The position numbers were made by a program, and so were the translations under genes. Below, piece by piece: positions 38,848-47,701 of a DNA stretch of 64,000 nucleotides (positions within the stretch are counted from its first letter, which is position 1; the number at the start of each line of letters is the position of its first letter). Origin of the DNA: Aeromicrobium senzhongii (GTDB lineage: Bacteria > Actinomycetota > Actinomycetes > Propionibacteriales > Nocardioidaceae); contig NZ_CP060587.1 of assembly GCF_014334735.1 (NCBI RefSeq), positions 1,364,001 through 1,428,000 of the forward strand, given 5' to 3'. The notes below the pieces were generated by a model. That model ran no database searches. It had not been told where the DNA came from and saw only the letters and a program-made list of their open reading frames with translations.

Positions 38848-40476
38848 TCATGGTCGAGCGGCGACGAGCTTGGCCACGACCGACGCGTTCTGCTGGACGA
38901 TCTCCTCGGCCGGACGTTCAGGTGCGTCGGGTGGCGGCAGTTCGCGGCTGAGACGCTGGGCGAGCTCCGCCGCGAACACGGGGGCGGCGAACGAGGTCCC
39001 GCTCCACACGGCGAAACCGCCTCGGTAGTCGTCCGGGTCGATCGCCTCGCGGACCCGCGAGCCATGGCGGATCCGAGCGACGGGCTCGAGTCCGCCCTGG
39101 AACGGTGGCACGGTGCTGACCAGGGACGAGCCGGGGCGATGCACGGCGACCCAGGGCCCGGCGTTCGAGTACAGCGCGTCGGTGACGGCGTTCGGGTTGA
39201 GCGCGCCCACCGCCACGATCGGAGTGCTGCGGGGGTCGTGGACCACGATCTGGTCGGCGCCGTCCCACGGCGCGAACGCCGCCGGGAACATCGGGCGAGT
39301 GGTGGCGTCGTTGCCCGACGAGCAGACGACGACGGTTCCGGTCCGGCCGATCGCGGCGAGGATCTCGTAGAGCGTCGGGTCGAAGAGGTGGTCGACCGGC
39401 GTCTCGTGGTAGTACCCGAACGAGAGGTTGAGGACGTCGAGGTCGAGTCCGCCACCGGTGTCGCCGAGGCGCACCAGCTGGGCGATCCGCATGAGCACCG
39501 TCGCGAGGTCGGACTCGGGCGTGGTGCCGTCGGAGTCCAGGACCCGCCACCAGTGGATGTCGGCGTCGGGCGCACCCTGATGGAGCAGACCGACGATGAA
39601 CGTGCCGTGACCGGAGGCCTCGTCGAGCGAGCCGTCCAGCGGTCCGGAGACGTCACCCACGGACTCGGGGTCGGTGGCCGTGTCGGTCCGACCGATCGTC
39701 GCGCCCGGCAACAGCCCGCTGCCGTCGTGCACGGCGACGGTGAACCAGGGATGGGCCCCGCAGCCCGTGTCGACCACTCCGATCCGGGCGCGACGCGGCC
39801 CGTCGGGGTCGTCCGGGGCACGCCCCGGAGCCGGGCCGACGTACGAGACGGGTTGACGGCCCCCGCTGCCCTGGTCGGCGTACGAGTCGACTCCGTTGCC
39901 TCGCGTCAGGGGATTGCCTCGGGTCAACGGGTTGCCCCGGGTGAGCGGGTTGCCCCGCGTGAGGGGGTTCCCGCGGGTGAGCGGCGAGGTCGACAGGACG
40001 TGGTCCAGGCCGATGCCCCGCAGCAGGTCGCCGTCCGGCGAGCTGGCGCGCGCCGCCTGCAGGAGCGTCCAGGCGTCCGGCGGGCGCGTGGGGGAGTTCT
40101 GGGTGGCCGAGATGACCACCCGGGCGAGGCCGAGCACACCGGCGGCCCACGGGTAGCGCTCGAGGCGCTCGCGACGCTCCTGGGGTGACTCGTCGAGCGT
40201 GATGCGGGGGAAGTCGGGGTCCTCCTCGACGAGCCAGTCGAACGCCCGCGCGGCATCGCGCAACAGGGCGATCGCCGCGTCGACGTCGATCAGCGTCGAC
40301 ACCAGGAGCCGGGTGCTGAGGTAGGCGGTCGGGTTCGCCCGCACACCGTCGACCAGCGCCCCGGACTCGGCCGCGAGCAGGCGGCCCTGCTCCTCGGCGA
40401 TCGATCGGGCGCGCGTCCAGTCGTCGAACGACTCGAACCGCGGGGTCCGGCGGTGGCCGTTGTCCTCGGGGGCCAT
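38848..40476 (-). CDS. S8 subtilisin-like protease with PLTRGN repeats
   Basis: The 542-residue protein has no signal peptide. An N-terminal helical region (1-160) precedes five tandem PLTRGN hexapeptides (165-194), a short glycine-rich linker, and the subtilase domain. That domain has the complete triad D236 (GVVDTGCG), H290 (GHGTFIVG) and S495 (GTSFAAP), plus oxyanion N389 (SSGND). It is therefore likely active and cytoplasmic, unlike exported subtilisins. The N-terminal region may act as a prodomain. It lies seven bases upstream of the CHAT protease gene and eight bases after the small protein gene, so all are one transcript. Confidence 0.92.
   Translation of the reverse strand: MAPEDNGHRRTPRFESFDDWTRARSIAEEQGRLLAAESGALVDGVRANPTAYLSTRLLVSTLIDVDAAIALLRDAARAFDWLVEEDPDFPRITLDESPQERRERLERYPWAAGVLGLARVVISATQNSPTRPPDAWTLLQAARASSPDGDLLRGIGLDHVLSTSPLTRGNPLTRGNPLTRGNPLTRGNPLTRGNGVDSYADQGSGGRQPVSYVGPAPGRAPDDPDGPRRARIGVVDTGCGAHPWFTVAVHDGSGLLPGATIGRTDTATDPESVGDVSGPLDGSLDEASGHGTFIVGLLHQGAPDADIHWWRVLDSDGTTPESDLATVLMRIAQLVRLGDTGGGLDLDVLNLSFGYYHETPVDHLFDPTLYEILAAIGRTGTVVVCSSGNDATTRPMFPAAFAPWDGADQIVVHDPRSTPIVAVGALNPNAVTDALYSNAGPWVAVHRPGSSLVSTVPPFQGGLEPVARIRHGSRVREAIDPDDYRGGFAVWSGTSFAAPVFAAELAQRLSRELPPPDAPERPAEEIVQQNASVVAKLVAARP
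39895..39984 (-). repeat. Five tandem 18-bp repeats in the subtilase gene
   Basis: The units encode PLTRGN five times. They are alike but not identical at third positions, so the amino acid sequence is kept while the DNA has drifted. This suggests selection on the peptide, not a recent slippage array. Confidence 0.9.
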
Positions 40477-40484
40477 GGTGCTCC

Positions 40485-40931
40485 TCAGATCTCGAAGGTC
40501 GGGGTGGCGAGGTTGTCGCGGTCCGCGACCTCGAACCAGATGCGCACCAGGCCGGCGGGCACCTCGTCGAACTCGAACCGTCCGGCGACGAGGTCGGCCG
40601 TCAGGGCATCGTCTCCGCGCTGGAGCCGGGCCCCGCCGTCGTGGGCCGGGGTGACCCAGCCGTCGATGCGGCGGGTGTCGGACGTCGGTCCCTCGGTCAC
40701 GCGCACCAACACCGTGACGTCGTCGTAGGCGAACTCGATCGTGAGCGGGCCGGAGCCGCGCGTGCCGACCAGTGCCGTGCTGCGGTTGACCAGGCTCAGC
40801 AACTCGTACTCGTTGTCGAGGTCCTCGGCGGCGATCACGGCGATCATGGCGTCGGCCAGGTGCGCCGGCGGCGGGTCGATGGCCTCGTACATGGCCCGGA
40901 GGTCGCTGAAGACCGGTTCGCGTTCAGTCAT
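40485..40931 (-). CDS. 148-aa soluble protein, candidate regulator of the cassette
   Basis: The protein has an N-terminal helical part (DLRAMYEAIDPPPAHLADAMIAVIA) and a C-terminal strand-rich half, with FDGWVTP-like RIDGWVTPAHDGGARLQRG and a final GRFEFDEVPAGLVRIWFEV that resembles a carboxypeptidase-regulatory or transthyretin-like strand pattern. There is no membrane segment and no cysteine-zinc motif. The ATG overlaps the sigma factor stop by ATGA, the usual place for an anti-sigma factor. By position it could restrain the sigma factor or link it to the proteases, but no anti-sigma signature is visible. Confidence 0.75.
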   Translation of the reverse strand: MTEREPVFSDLRAMYEAIDPPPAHLADAMIAVIAAEDLDNEYELLSLVNRSTALVGTRGSGPLTIEFAYDDVTVLVRVTEGPTSDTRRIDGWVTPAHDGGARLQRGDDALTADLVAGRFEFDEVPAGLVRIWFEVADRDNLATPTFEI

Positions 40932-41533
40932 GACGAGGCCCCCTTGGCGATGACGGACTTGAGCTTCTCGAGGCAGCGGCGCCGCGTCGGGCCGATGCTG
41001 CCCACGGGCATGCCGAGGTCCTCGGAGATGTGGTGGTAGTCGGGCCGGTCGTCGAACGCGATCACCCGCAACAACCGCTGGCACCGTTCGTTCAGCTGCG
41101 CGACCGCGTGCCAGAGCCGATGGTTCTCGTCGGCCTCGACGGCCTCGGACTCGGCGGCGCGCGTGGTCGGCAGGACCGGCGCCAGCACCTCGTCGTCGGT
41201 GGCGTCCTCGCGGCGGTTGCGCGTGGCGACGCGCCACGCCTGGCGCCGGGCGGTGATGATCAACCACGACGCCACGGCGCGGGGGTTCTCGACCGCATCG
41301 GCCTTGCGCACCAGGGTCAGCCAGGTGAACTGGATGACGTCCTCGCAGACGTCCTCATCGAGCCGGTAGGCGCGGACCACGTGCCACAGCACCGGGGTCA
41401 TCTCGCGCACGAGCTCGTCGATCGCTGCTCGGTCTCCGTCACGCCAGCGTGCGAAGGCCTCACCGGAGCGGATCCACGGGCCGTCGTCGGCTTCTGCTGG
41501 TTCGTGTGACTTGCTGTCGGTCACAGGTTTCAT
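40928..41533 (-). CDS. ECF-type RNA polymerase sigma factor
   Basis: The 201-residue protein has a sigma-70 region 2 (about 30-110; CEDVIQFTWLTLVRKADAVENPRAVASWLI) and region 4 (about 145-195; QLNERCQRLLRVIAFDDRP, then HHISEDLGMPVGSIGPTRRRCLEKL). The ATG at 41531-41533 was chosen; the frame continues upstream across the divergent lipoprotein gene only as a shadow. It is first gene of the cassette and divergent from the lipoprotein gene, with 94 bp between. It probably drives its own operon, but no matching promoter was identified. Confidence 0.9.
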   Translation of the reverse strand: MKPVTDSKSHEPAEADDGPWIRSGEAFARWRDGDRAAIDELVREMTPVLWHVVRAYRLDEDVCEDVIQFTWLTLVRKADAVENPRAVASWLIITARRQAWRVATRNRREDATDDEVLAPVLPTTRAAESEAVEADENHRLWHAVAQLNERCQRLLRVIAFDDRPDYHHISEDLGMPVGSIGPTRRRCLEKLKSVIAKGASS

Positions 41534-41615
41534 TGTGCGCACATCCGGGACGAGTCGAGAAGGGGTCGGCCTGATACACGCCGACACGGAGCGCTGTCCA
41601 ATCGACCCGCGCAGG

Positions 41616-41621
41616 TAGCCT
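41616..41621 (+). promoter_or_regulatory. -10 of a probable leaderless lipoprotein transcript
   Basis: TAGCCT ends six bases before the GTG at 41628. Confidence 0.4.
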
Positions 41622-41627
41622 GTCGGG

Positions 41628-42059
41628 GTGCGACGACCCATCCTGATGCTCTGCCTGGTCCTCGGTCTCGGCACGGTGGCGGGGTGCTCCGGTGGCGGTC
41701 CGTACTGCGACGCGATCGACGAGGCCAAGGAGCCGTTGACCTCCTTCGGCAAGCAGACCGACACCGCCTTCGCCTCGTACGCCGAGGTCACGCAGGACAT
41801 CGCCGAGGTCGCACCGGCGGAGGTCAAGAAGGAGTGGCAGGCGATCGCCAAGGCCACCCGCAGGGTCGTCGTCGCGCACCGCAAGGCCGACTTCCGCCTC
41901 CAGGACATGAAGGACGAGGTGAAGGTGAACGCGTTGTCCAAGGAGGACATCGACCGCATCACCGCGGCCCACGAGGCCTTCAACGACACGAAGTCCCAGC
42001 GGGTCACGGTCGTCGAGAACGTGGACGCCGAGTGCGGCATCGACCTGTCCCAGAAGTGA
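41628..42059 (+). CDS. Small lipoprotein, unknown function
   Basis: The 143-residue protein has a lipoprotein signal (residues 1-20) with lipobox VAGC. A helical mature part follows, and a short Cys-containing C-terminus (DAECGIDL) could form a disulfide with an early cysteine (GPYCDAI). No family is recognised. It starts at GTG in a leaderless arrangement and is followed by mihF after 10 bp, so it may share its promoter with the housekeeping genes. It is divergent from the ECF sigma gene. Confidence 0.7.
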   Translation: MRRPILMLCLVLGLGTVAGCSGGGPYCDAIDEAKEPLTSFGKQTDTAFASYAEVTQDIAEVAPAEVKKEWQAIAKATRRVVVAHRKADFRLQDMKDEVKVNALSKEDIDRITAAHEAFNDTKSQRVTVVENVDAECGIDLSQK

Positions 42060-42069
42060 GGAGTTGATC

Positions 42070-42390
42070 GTGGCACTGCCCGAACTGACCGACGAACAGC
42101 GCCGCCAGGCGCTGGCCAAGGCTGCCGAGGCGCGCCAGGTGCGCGCCGAGGTGAAGAACCGGCTGCGTCACTCCGGTGCCTCGGTCGCCCAGGTGCTCGC
42201 CGAGGCCGAGCGCAACGAGGCGATCGCCAAGATCAAGGTGCTCGACCTGCTGCAGAGCATCCCGGGCATCGGCAAGCTGACCGCCCAGCAGATCATGGAC
42301 GACCTCAAGATCGCCCAGAGCCGGCGCCTGCGCGGCCTCGGGGCCAACCAGGCCAAGGGCCTCATCGCCGAGATCGCCCGTCGTGGCTGA
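42070..42390 (+). CDS. mihF: mIHF, actinobacterial integration host factor
   Basis: The 106-residue DNA-binding nucleoid protein contains a helix-two-turn-helix region ([35 protein letters not shown]), typical of mIHF/sIHF. It organises the chromosome and is needed for phage integration in mycobacteria. The GTG at 42070 has GAGGAG six bases upstream; an in-frame TTG at 42064 is less likely. The end overlaps gmk by eight bases, the conserved order in actinobacteria. Confidence 0.95.
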   Translation: MALPELTDEQRRQALAKAAEARQVRAEVKNRLRHSGASVAQVLAEAERNEAIAKIKVLDLLQSIPGIGKLTAQQIMDDLKIAQSRRLRGLGANQAKGLIAEIARRG

Positions 42391-42979
42391 CCGGCACGGG
42401 GCCGTGCGCGGCCGACTGATCGTCCTGGCCGGCCCGACCGCCGTCGGCAAGGGCACCGTGGCGGCGTGGGTGCGCGAGCACCACCCCGAGATCTGGATGT
42501 CGGTCTCGGCGACGACGCGTCCGCCGCGCCCCGGCGAGATCGACGGCAAGCACTACCACTTCGTCTCGAACGAGGAGTTCGACCGGCTGGTCGCCACCGA
42601 CGGTCTGCTCGAGTGGGCCGTCGTCCACGGGGTCAACCGCTACGGCACCCCGCGCGCCGCGGTCGAGGCGAAACTGGCCGAGGGCGAGTCGGTCCTGCTC
42701 GAGATCGACCTGCAGGGCGCTCGCCAGGTGCGCGAGCACATGCCCGAGGCGTACCTGGTGTTCCTGGCACCGCCCAGCTGGGAGGAACTGGTCAAGCGCC
42801 TCGTCGGGCGCGGCACCGAGACCGAGGCCGAGCGCGAGCGACGCCTGGAGACGGCGCGCGAGGAGTTGGCGGCGGTCTCGGAGTTCGACACCACCATCGT
42901 CAACACCGAAGTCGATGAAGCGGGGCGCGAGTTGGTAGACTTGTTCAGATCCCACCCGACGGCCGACCCTGCCGGGTGA
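42383..42979 (+). CDS. gmk: Guanylate kinase
   Basis: The 198-residue enzyme phosphorylates GMP to GDP. The P-loop GPTAVGKGT (a G-x4-GK-S/T variant with Thr) and the GMP-binding [19 protein letters not shown] are present, as is the later [13 protein letters not shown] 42383 overlaps mihF. The 3' end contains the probable rpoZ promoter. Confidence 0.97.
   Translation: MADRHGAVRGRLIVLAGPTAVGKGTVAAWVREHHPEIWMSVSATTRPPRPGEIDGKHYHFVSNEEFDRLVATDGLLEWAVVHGVNRYGTPRAAVEAKLAEGESVLLEIDLQGARQVREHMPEAYLVFLAPPSWEELVKRLVGRGTETEAERERRLETAREELAAVSEFDTTIVNTEVDEAGRELVDLFRSHPTADPAG
42936..42941 (+). promoter_or_regulatory. Putative -10 for rpoZ inside gmk
   Basis: TAGACT within the gmk 3' end lies about 65 bp before the rpoZ GTG and predicts an rpoZ transcript independent of gmk. 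Confidence 0.4.
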
Positions 42980-43005
42980 CCCCACCACACTTCTGGAGAT
43001 TCTGA

Positions 43006-43296
43006 GTGTCCACGACACGTTCTGCTGCCGAAGGCATCACCAACCCGCCGATCGACGACCTGCTCGAGAAGGCGGACTCCAAGTACAAGCTGGTCCTGTA
43101 CAGCGCCAAGCGCGCCCGTCAGATCAACGCCTACTACTCCCAGCTGGGCGAGGGCCTGCTCGAGTACGTCGGCCCGCTGCTCGAGACGCAGGTCCAGGAG
43201 AAGCCCCTGTCGATCGCGCTGCGCGAGATCAACGCCGGCCTGCTGACCGTCGAGGACATCACGCCCGACGCCGCCGCGTCCACCGACGAGGCCTGA
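43006..43296 (+). CDS. rpoZ: RNA polymerase omega subunit
   Basis: The 96-residue protein has [32 protein letters not shown], the conserved omega core that clamps the beta' subunit. The GTG has GGAG eight bases upstream. It sits in the conserved gmk-rpoZ-coaBC order. Confidence 0.96.
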   Translation: MSTTRSAAEGITNPPIDDLLEKADSKYKLVLYSAKRARQINAYYSQLGEGLLEYVGPLLETQVQEKPLSIALREINAGLLTVEDITPDAAASTDEA

Positions 43297-43306
43297 GCCT
43301 CTCGCG

Positions 43307-44509
43307 ATGAGTCGCATCGTCCTCGGCGTCACCGGAGGCGTCGCCGTCTACAAGGCGGCGCTGCTGCTGCGGCTCTTCACCGAGGCGGGGCACGACGTCC
43401 GCGTCGTCCCCACCGATGCCGCACTCGAGTTCGTCGGCGCGCCGACGTGGGAGGCGCTGTCGGGCCACCCGGTCCAGACCGGCGTCTTCGAGAACGTCCC
43501 CGAGGTCCCGCACGTCAAGCTCGGCCAGACCGCTGACCTCGTCGTCGTGGTGCCGGCCACCGCCAACACCCTGGCGCGGGCCGCCCACGGACTGGCCGAC
43601 GACCTGTTGACCAACACCTTGCTGACGGCGCGGTGTCCGGTGGTCATGGCCCCGGCCATGCACACCGAGATGTGGCAGCACCCGGCCACCGTCGCCAACG
43701 TCGAGACGCTGCGTGAGCGCGGCGTCCTGGTGATCGACCCCGACTCCGGGCGCCTCACCGGCACCGACACCGGTCCGGGACGCCTGCCCGATCCCGAGGC
43801 GATCTTCGCCTTCTGCCTGCAGGTCCTGCACGGGCGTCCGCGCGATCTCGCCGGCCGGCACGTCGTCGTCTCGGCCGGCGGCACCCGCGAGTTCCTCGAT
43901 CCGGTGCGCTTCCTGGGCAACCGGTCGTCGGGCCGCCAGGGGATCGCCCTGGCCGAGGCCGCGCTGGCCCGCGGCGCCTCCGTCACGCTCGTCGCCGCCA
44001 ACGTCAGCCTCGACGTCCCGGCCGGTGCCGAGGTCGTGCGTGTCGTCACGACCGCCGAGCTGCGCGAGGCGATGCTCAAGGCCTCCGCGTCGGCCGACGC
44101 CGTCGTCATGGCGGCCGCCCCGGCCGACTTCCGGCCCGTCTCGATGGCCGACGCCAAGATCAAGAAGCAGGCCGACGGCGTCGCGCCCACGATCGAGCTG
44201 ACCGAGAATCCCGACATCCTCGTCGAACTCGTGCGCACCCGCACGGGGCGATCCCCGGTCATCGCCGGCTTCGCCGCCGAGACCGGCGACGCGAACGGCA
44301 CGGTCCTGGACCACGCCCGCGCCAAGTTGGCCCGCAAGGGCTGCGACCTGCTCGTGGTCAACGACGTCGGATCCGAGCGCGTGTTCGGGCGCCCCGACAA
44401 CGAAGTCACCATCTTGTCCGACGATGGATCCGAGCAGCCGGTGCCCCGGGCGGCGAAGGGCGAAATCGCCCACGCCATCTGGGACGCGGTCGTCCAACGG
44501 GTGGAATGA
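43307..44509 (+). CDS. coaBC: Bifunctional CoaBC (phosphopantothenoylcysteine synthase/decarboxylase)
   Basis: The 400-residue protein carries two steps of coenzyme A synthesis. The N-terminal CoaC flavoprotein has GVTGGVAVYKAA, the PAMHTEMWQHPA region and the NTL substrate site (ATANTLARAAHG). The C-terminal CoaB ligase has NRSSGRQGIALAEAAL and AAPADFRP. The ATG follows rpoZ by ten bases. Confidence 0.97.
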   Translation: MSRIVLGVTGGVAVYKAALLLRLFTEAGHDVRVVPTDAALEFVGAPTWEALSGHPVQTGVFENVPEVPHVKLGQTADLVVVVPATANTLARAAHGLADDLLTNTLLTARCPVVMAPAMHTEMWQHPATVANVETLRERGVLVIDPDSGRLTGTDTGPGRLPDPEAIFAFCLQVLHGRPRDLAGRHVVVSAGGTREFLDPVRFLGNRSSGRQGIALAEAALARGASVTLVAANVSLDVPAGAEVVRVVTTAELREAMLKASASADAVVMAAAPADFRPVSMADAKIKKQADGVAPTIELTENPDILVELVRTRTGRSPVIAGFAAETGDANGTVLDHARAKLARKGCDLLVVNDVGSERVFGRPDNEVTILSDDGSEQPVPRAAKGEIAHAIWDAVVQRVE

Positions 44510-44534
44510 ACCGGGCGCGTCACCGTACGCCCAC

Positions 44535-44540
44535 TACAGT
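44535..44540 (+). promoter_or_regulatory. Putative -10 for metK
   Basis: TACAGT predicts a leader of about 40 nt. The leader contains a perfect 8-bp hairpin (ACGACGTC-CGC-GACGTCGT, 44545-44563). It is too short for a SAM riboswitch. Confidence 0.4.
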
Positions 44541-44587
44541 CGACACGACGTCCGCGACGTCGTAGCCCATCAGCCAGAGAGGTAACC

Positions 44588-45775
<1,188 letters not shown>

Positions 45776-45780
45776 CCGGA

Positions 45781-47670
45781 GTGAGTCCCGCCCAGCGGCG
45801 TGTCGCGAGAATCCTCGTCGACACGCCGCTGTCGCATCTGGACCGCCCGTTCGACTACGCCGTCCCCGACGACCTCGAGGTCGTGGCGGGGTGCCGCATC
45901 AAGGTGCGGTTCGCCGGGCGCCTCGTCGACGGCTACGTGCTCGAGCTCGCCGACGACACCGCCCACGAGGGCAAGCTGGCGACGATCGCGAAGGTCGTGT
46001 CGCCCGAGCCGGTCCTGACGCCCGAGATCGCGCGGCTGGCCCGTGACGTGGCCGACCGGTACGCCGGCACGATCGCCGACGTGCTGCGCCTGGCGATCCC
46101 GCCGCGGCACGCCCGCGCCGAGGCCCATCCCGGCGGTGCGACGCCGCCCGAGCCGCCCGACATCGGTGACGCGTCGTGGCACGCCTACGTGCACGGCGCG
46201 GCCTACGTACAGGCGCTCGCGGCCGGCCAGTCGCCCCGCGCCGTCCTCAACGCCCTGCCGCGCCACGAGCCCGAGCGCGCCGTCGCCGAGGCGGTGTCCG
46301 CCGTCGTCCGGGCGGGCCGCGGCGCCGTCGTCTGCGTGCCCGACGTGCGCGACGTCGCGCGCTGGGACGCAGTCTTCGCCGAGGCGCTCGGTCCCGGCGC
46401 CCACGTGACCTTGACCGCCGCCGACAAGCCCGCGGCGCGCTACCGCAACTTCCTGCGCGTGTCCCGCGGCGAGGTGCACGTGGTGTTGGGGACCCGAGGC
46501 GCCGCCTACGCGCCGGTCCACGACCTCGGTCTCGTCGTGATCTGGGACGACGGCGACGACCTGTACGCCGAGCCGCGCGCTCCCTACCCGCACACCCGCG
46601 AGGTGCTGCTGACCCGCGCCGTCGAGACCGGTGCCGCCGTCCTGATCGCCGGACACGCCCGCACGGCCGAGGCGCAGTCGCTCGTCGAGCAGGGCTGGTG
46701 CGCCGAGATCGTGGGCGACCAGCCCGCCCGCCGGCGGGAGTGGCCCGTGGTCGACGTGACCGACGGGACCGAGCACGGCGCCGCGCCGGCACGGCTGCCC
46801 GCCGCGGTCTTCGAGATGGTCCGAGCCGCTCACGGCCCGGTGCTGATCCAGGTGCCGCGGCGCGGCTACCGGACCTCACTGGTCTGCGACCGCTGCCGCA
46901 CCCCGGCCCAGTGCCCCGCGTGTGCCGGACCGCTCGTGCAGCACCGTGCCGACGCACCCCTGGCCTGCCGCTGGTGTGCCACGACGGTGGCGCAGTGGCA
47001 GTGCGGCGAGTGTCACGGCACGCGGCTGCGCGCCCCCGTGGTCGGGCAGCTGCGCACGGCGGAGGAGTTCGCCGCGGCGTTCCCCGGCCGCGCGATCGTC
47101 ACGTCCGGCGGGCAGACGGTGCTGGACCGCATCGAGCGCGACGAGACGGCTCTCGTGCTGGCCACTCCCGGAGCCGAGCCGGTGGTGCCCGGCGGCTACG
47201 CCGTGGTCGTGCTGCTCGACACCTGGCTCATGCTGGCGCGCGACGACGTCCGGGTCTTCGAGGAGTCGCACCGGCGGTGGTTCAACGCCCTCGCGCTGGC
47301 CGCGTACGGCGCCCGAGCGGTCGCGGTGGGCGACAGCGGCATTCTGCAGGGACTCGTGCGCGCCGACCCGGCGGGTGTCGCGGCGCGCGAGCTGGCCGAC
47401 CGCGCCCAGACCCACCTGCCTCCGGTCGGTCGGCTGGCCACGGTCGACGGTCCCGCAGACGTCATCACCGGGCTCTCGACGCGCGAGTGGCCGCCGTTCG
47501 TCGACGTGCTGGGTCCGGTCCCGGTCGAGCCCGGCCGCGACCGACTCATTCTGCGCGTGCCACGACGCGAGGGCCTGGCGCTGGCGAAGGTCCTCAAGGG
47601 CGTCGCCGGCGAGCGCAGCGCGGCCAAGGAACCGCCCGTGCGGATCCAGGTCGACCCCGTCGCCTTCTGA
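45781..47670 (+). CDS. priA: PriA-like primosomal protein N', helicase motifs missing
   Basis: The 629-residue protein has an N-terminal 3'-DNA-binding domain (VARILVDTPLSHLDRPFDYAVP) and a zinc-binding segment with eight cysteines in CDRCRTPAQCPAC ... CRWCATTVAQWQCGEC. The Walker A position reads RAGRGAVVCVPD without GKT, and the Walker B region has WDDGDD in place of DEEH, so ATPase and helicase activity are not expected. This is the known actinobacterial form of PriA. It probably still serves as a scaffold for restarting replication forks. GTG 45781 is five bases after the metK stop. Confidence 0.9.
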   Translation: MSPAQRRVARILVDTPLSHLDRPFDYAVPDDLEVVAGCRIKVRFAGRLVDGYVLELADDTAHEGKLATIAKVVSPEPVLTPEIARLARDVADRYAGTIADVLRLAIPPRHARAEAHPGGATPPEPPDIGDASWHAYVHGAAYVQALAAGQSPRAVLNALPRHEPERAVAEAVSAVVRAGRGAVVCVPDVRDVARWDAVFAEALGPGAHVTLTAADKPAARYRNFLRVSRGEVHVVLGTRGAAYAPVHDLGLVVIWDDGDDLYAEPRAPYPHTREVLLTRAVETGAAVLIAGHARTAEAQSLVEQGWCAEIVGDQPARRREWPVVDVTDGTEHGAAPARLPAAVFEMVRAAHGPVLIQVPRRGYRTSLVCDRCRTPAQCPACAGPLVQHRADAPLACRWCATTVAQWQCGECHGTRLRAPVVGQLRTAEEFAAAFPGRAIVTSGGQTVLDRIERDETALVLATPGAEPVVPGGYAVVVLLDTWLMLARDDVRVFEESHRRWFNALALAAYGARAVAVGDSGILQGLVRADPAGVAARELADRAQTHLPPVGRLATVDGPADVITGLSTREWPPFVDVLGPVPVEPGRDRLILRVPRREGLALAKVLKGVAGERSAAKEPPVRIQVDPVAF

Positions 47671-47689
47671 GCCCCGGGTGCCCACGACC

Positions 47690-47695
47690 TAGACT
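47690..47695 (+). promoter_or_regulatory. -10 of a probable leaderless fmt transcript
   Basis: TAGACT ends six bases before the GTG at 47702. Confidence 0.45.
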
Positions 47696-47701
47696 CGGCG
47701 G

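Noticed and set aside
36390-39821. A single 1143-codon CHAT protein
   Set aside because: The part before 38840 lies inside the subtilase gene in another frame and has no recognisable domain; the TPR region starts at the ATG at 38840.
39895-39984. CRISPR-like array
   Set aside because: The 18-bp units are contiguous without spacers, in frame, and encode a hexapeptide repeat inside the subtilase gene.
44510-44587. SAM riboswitch upstream of metK
   Set aside because: The 78-nt gap has only a short hairpin and none of the SAM riboswitch conserved blocks.
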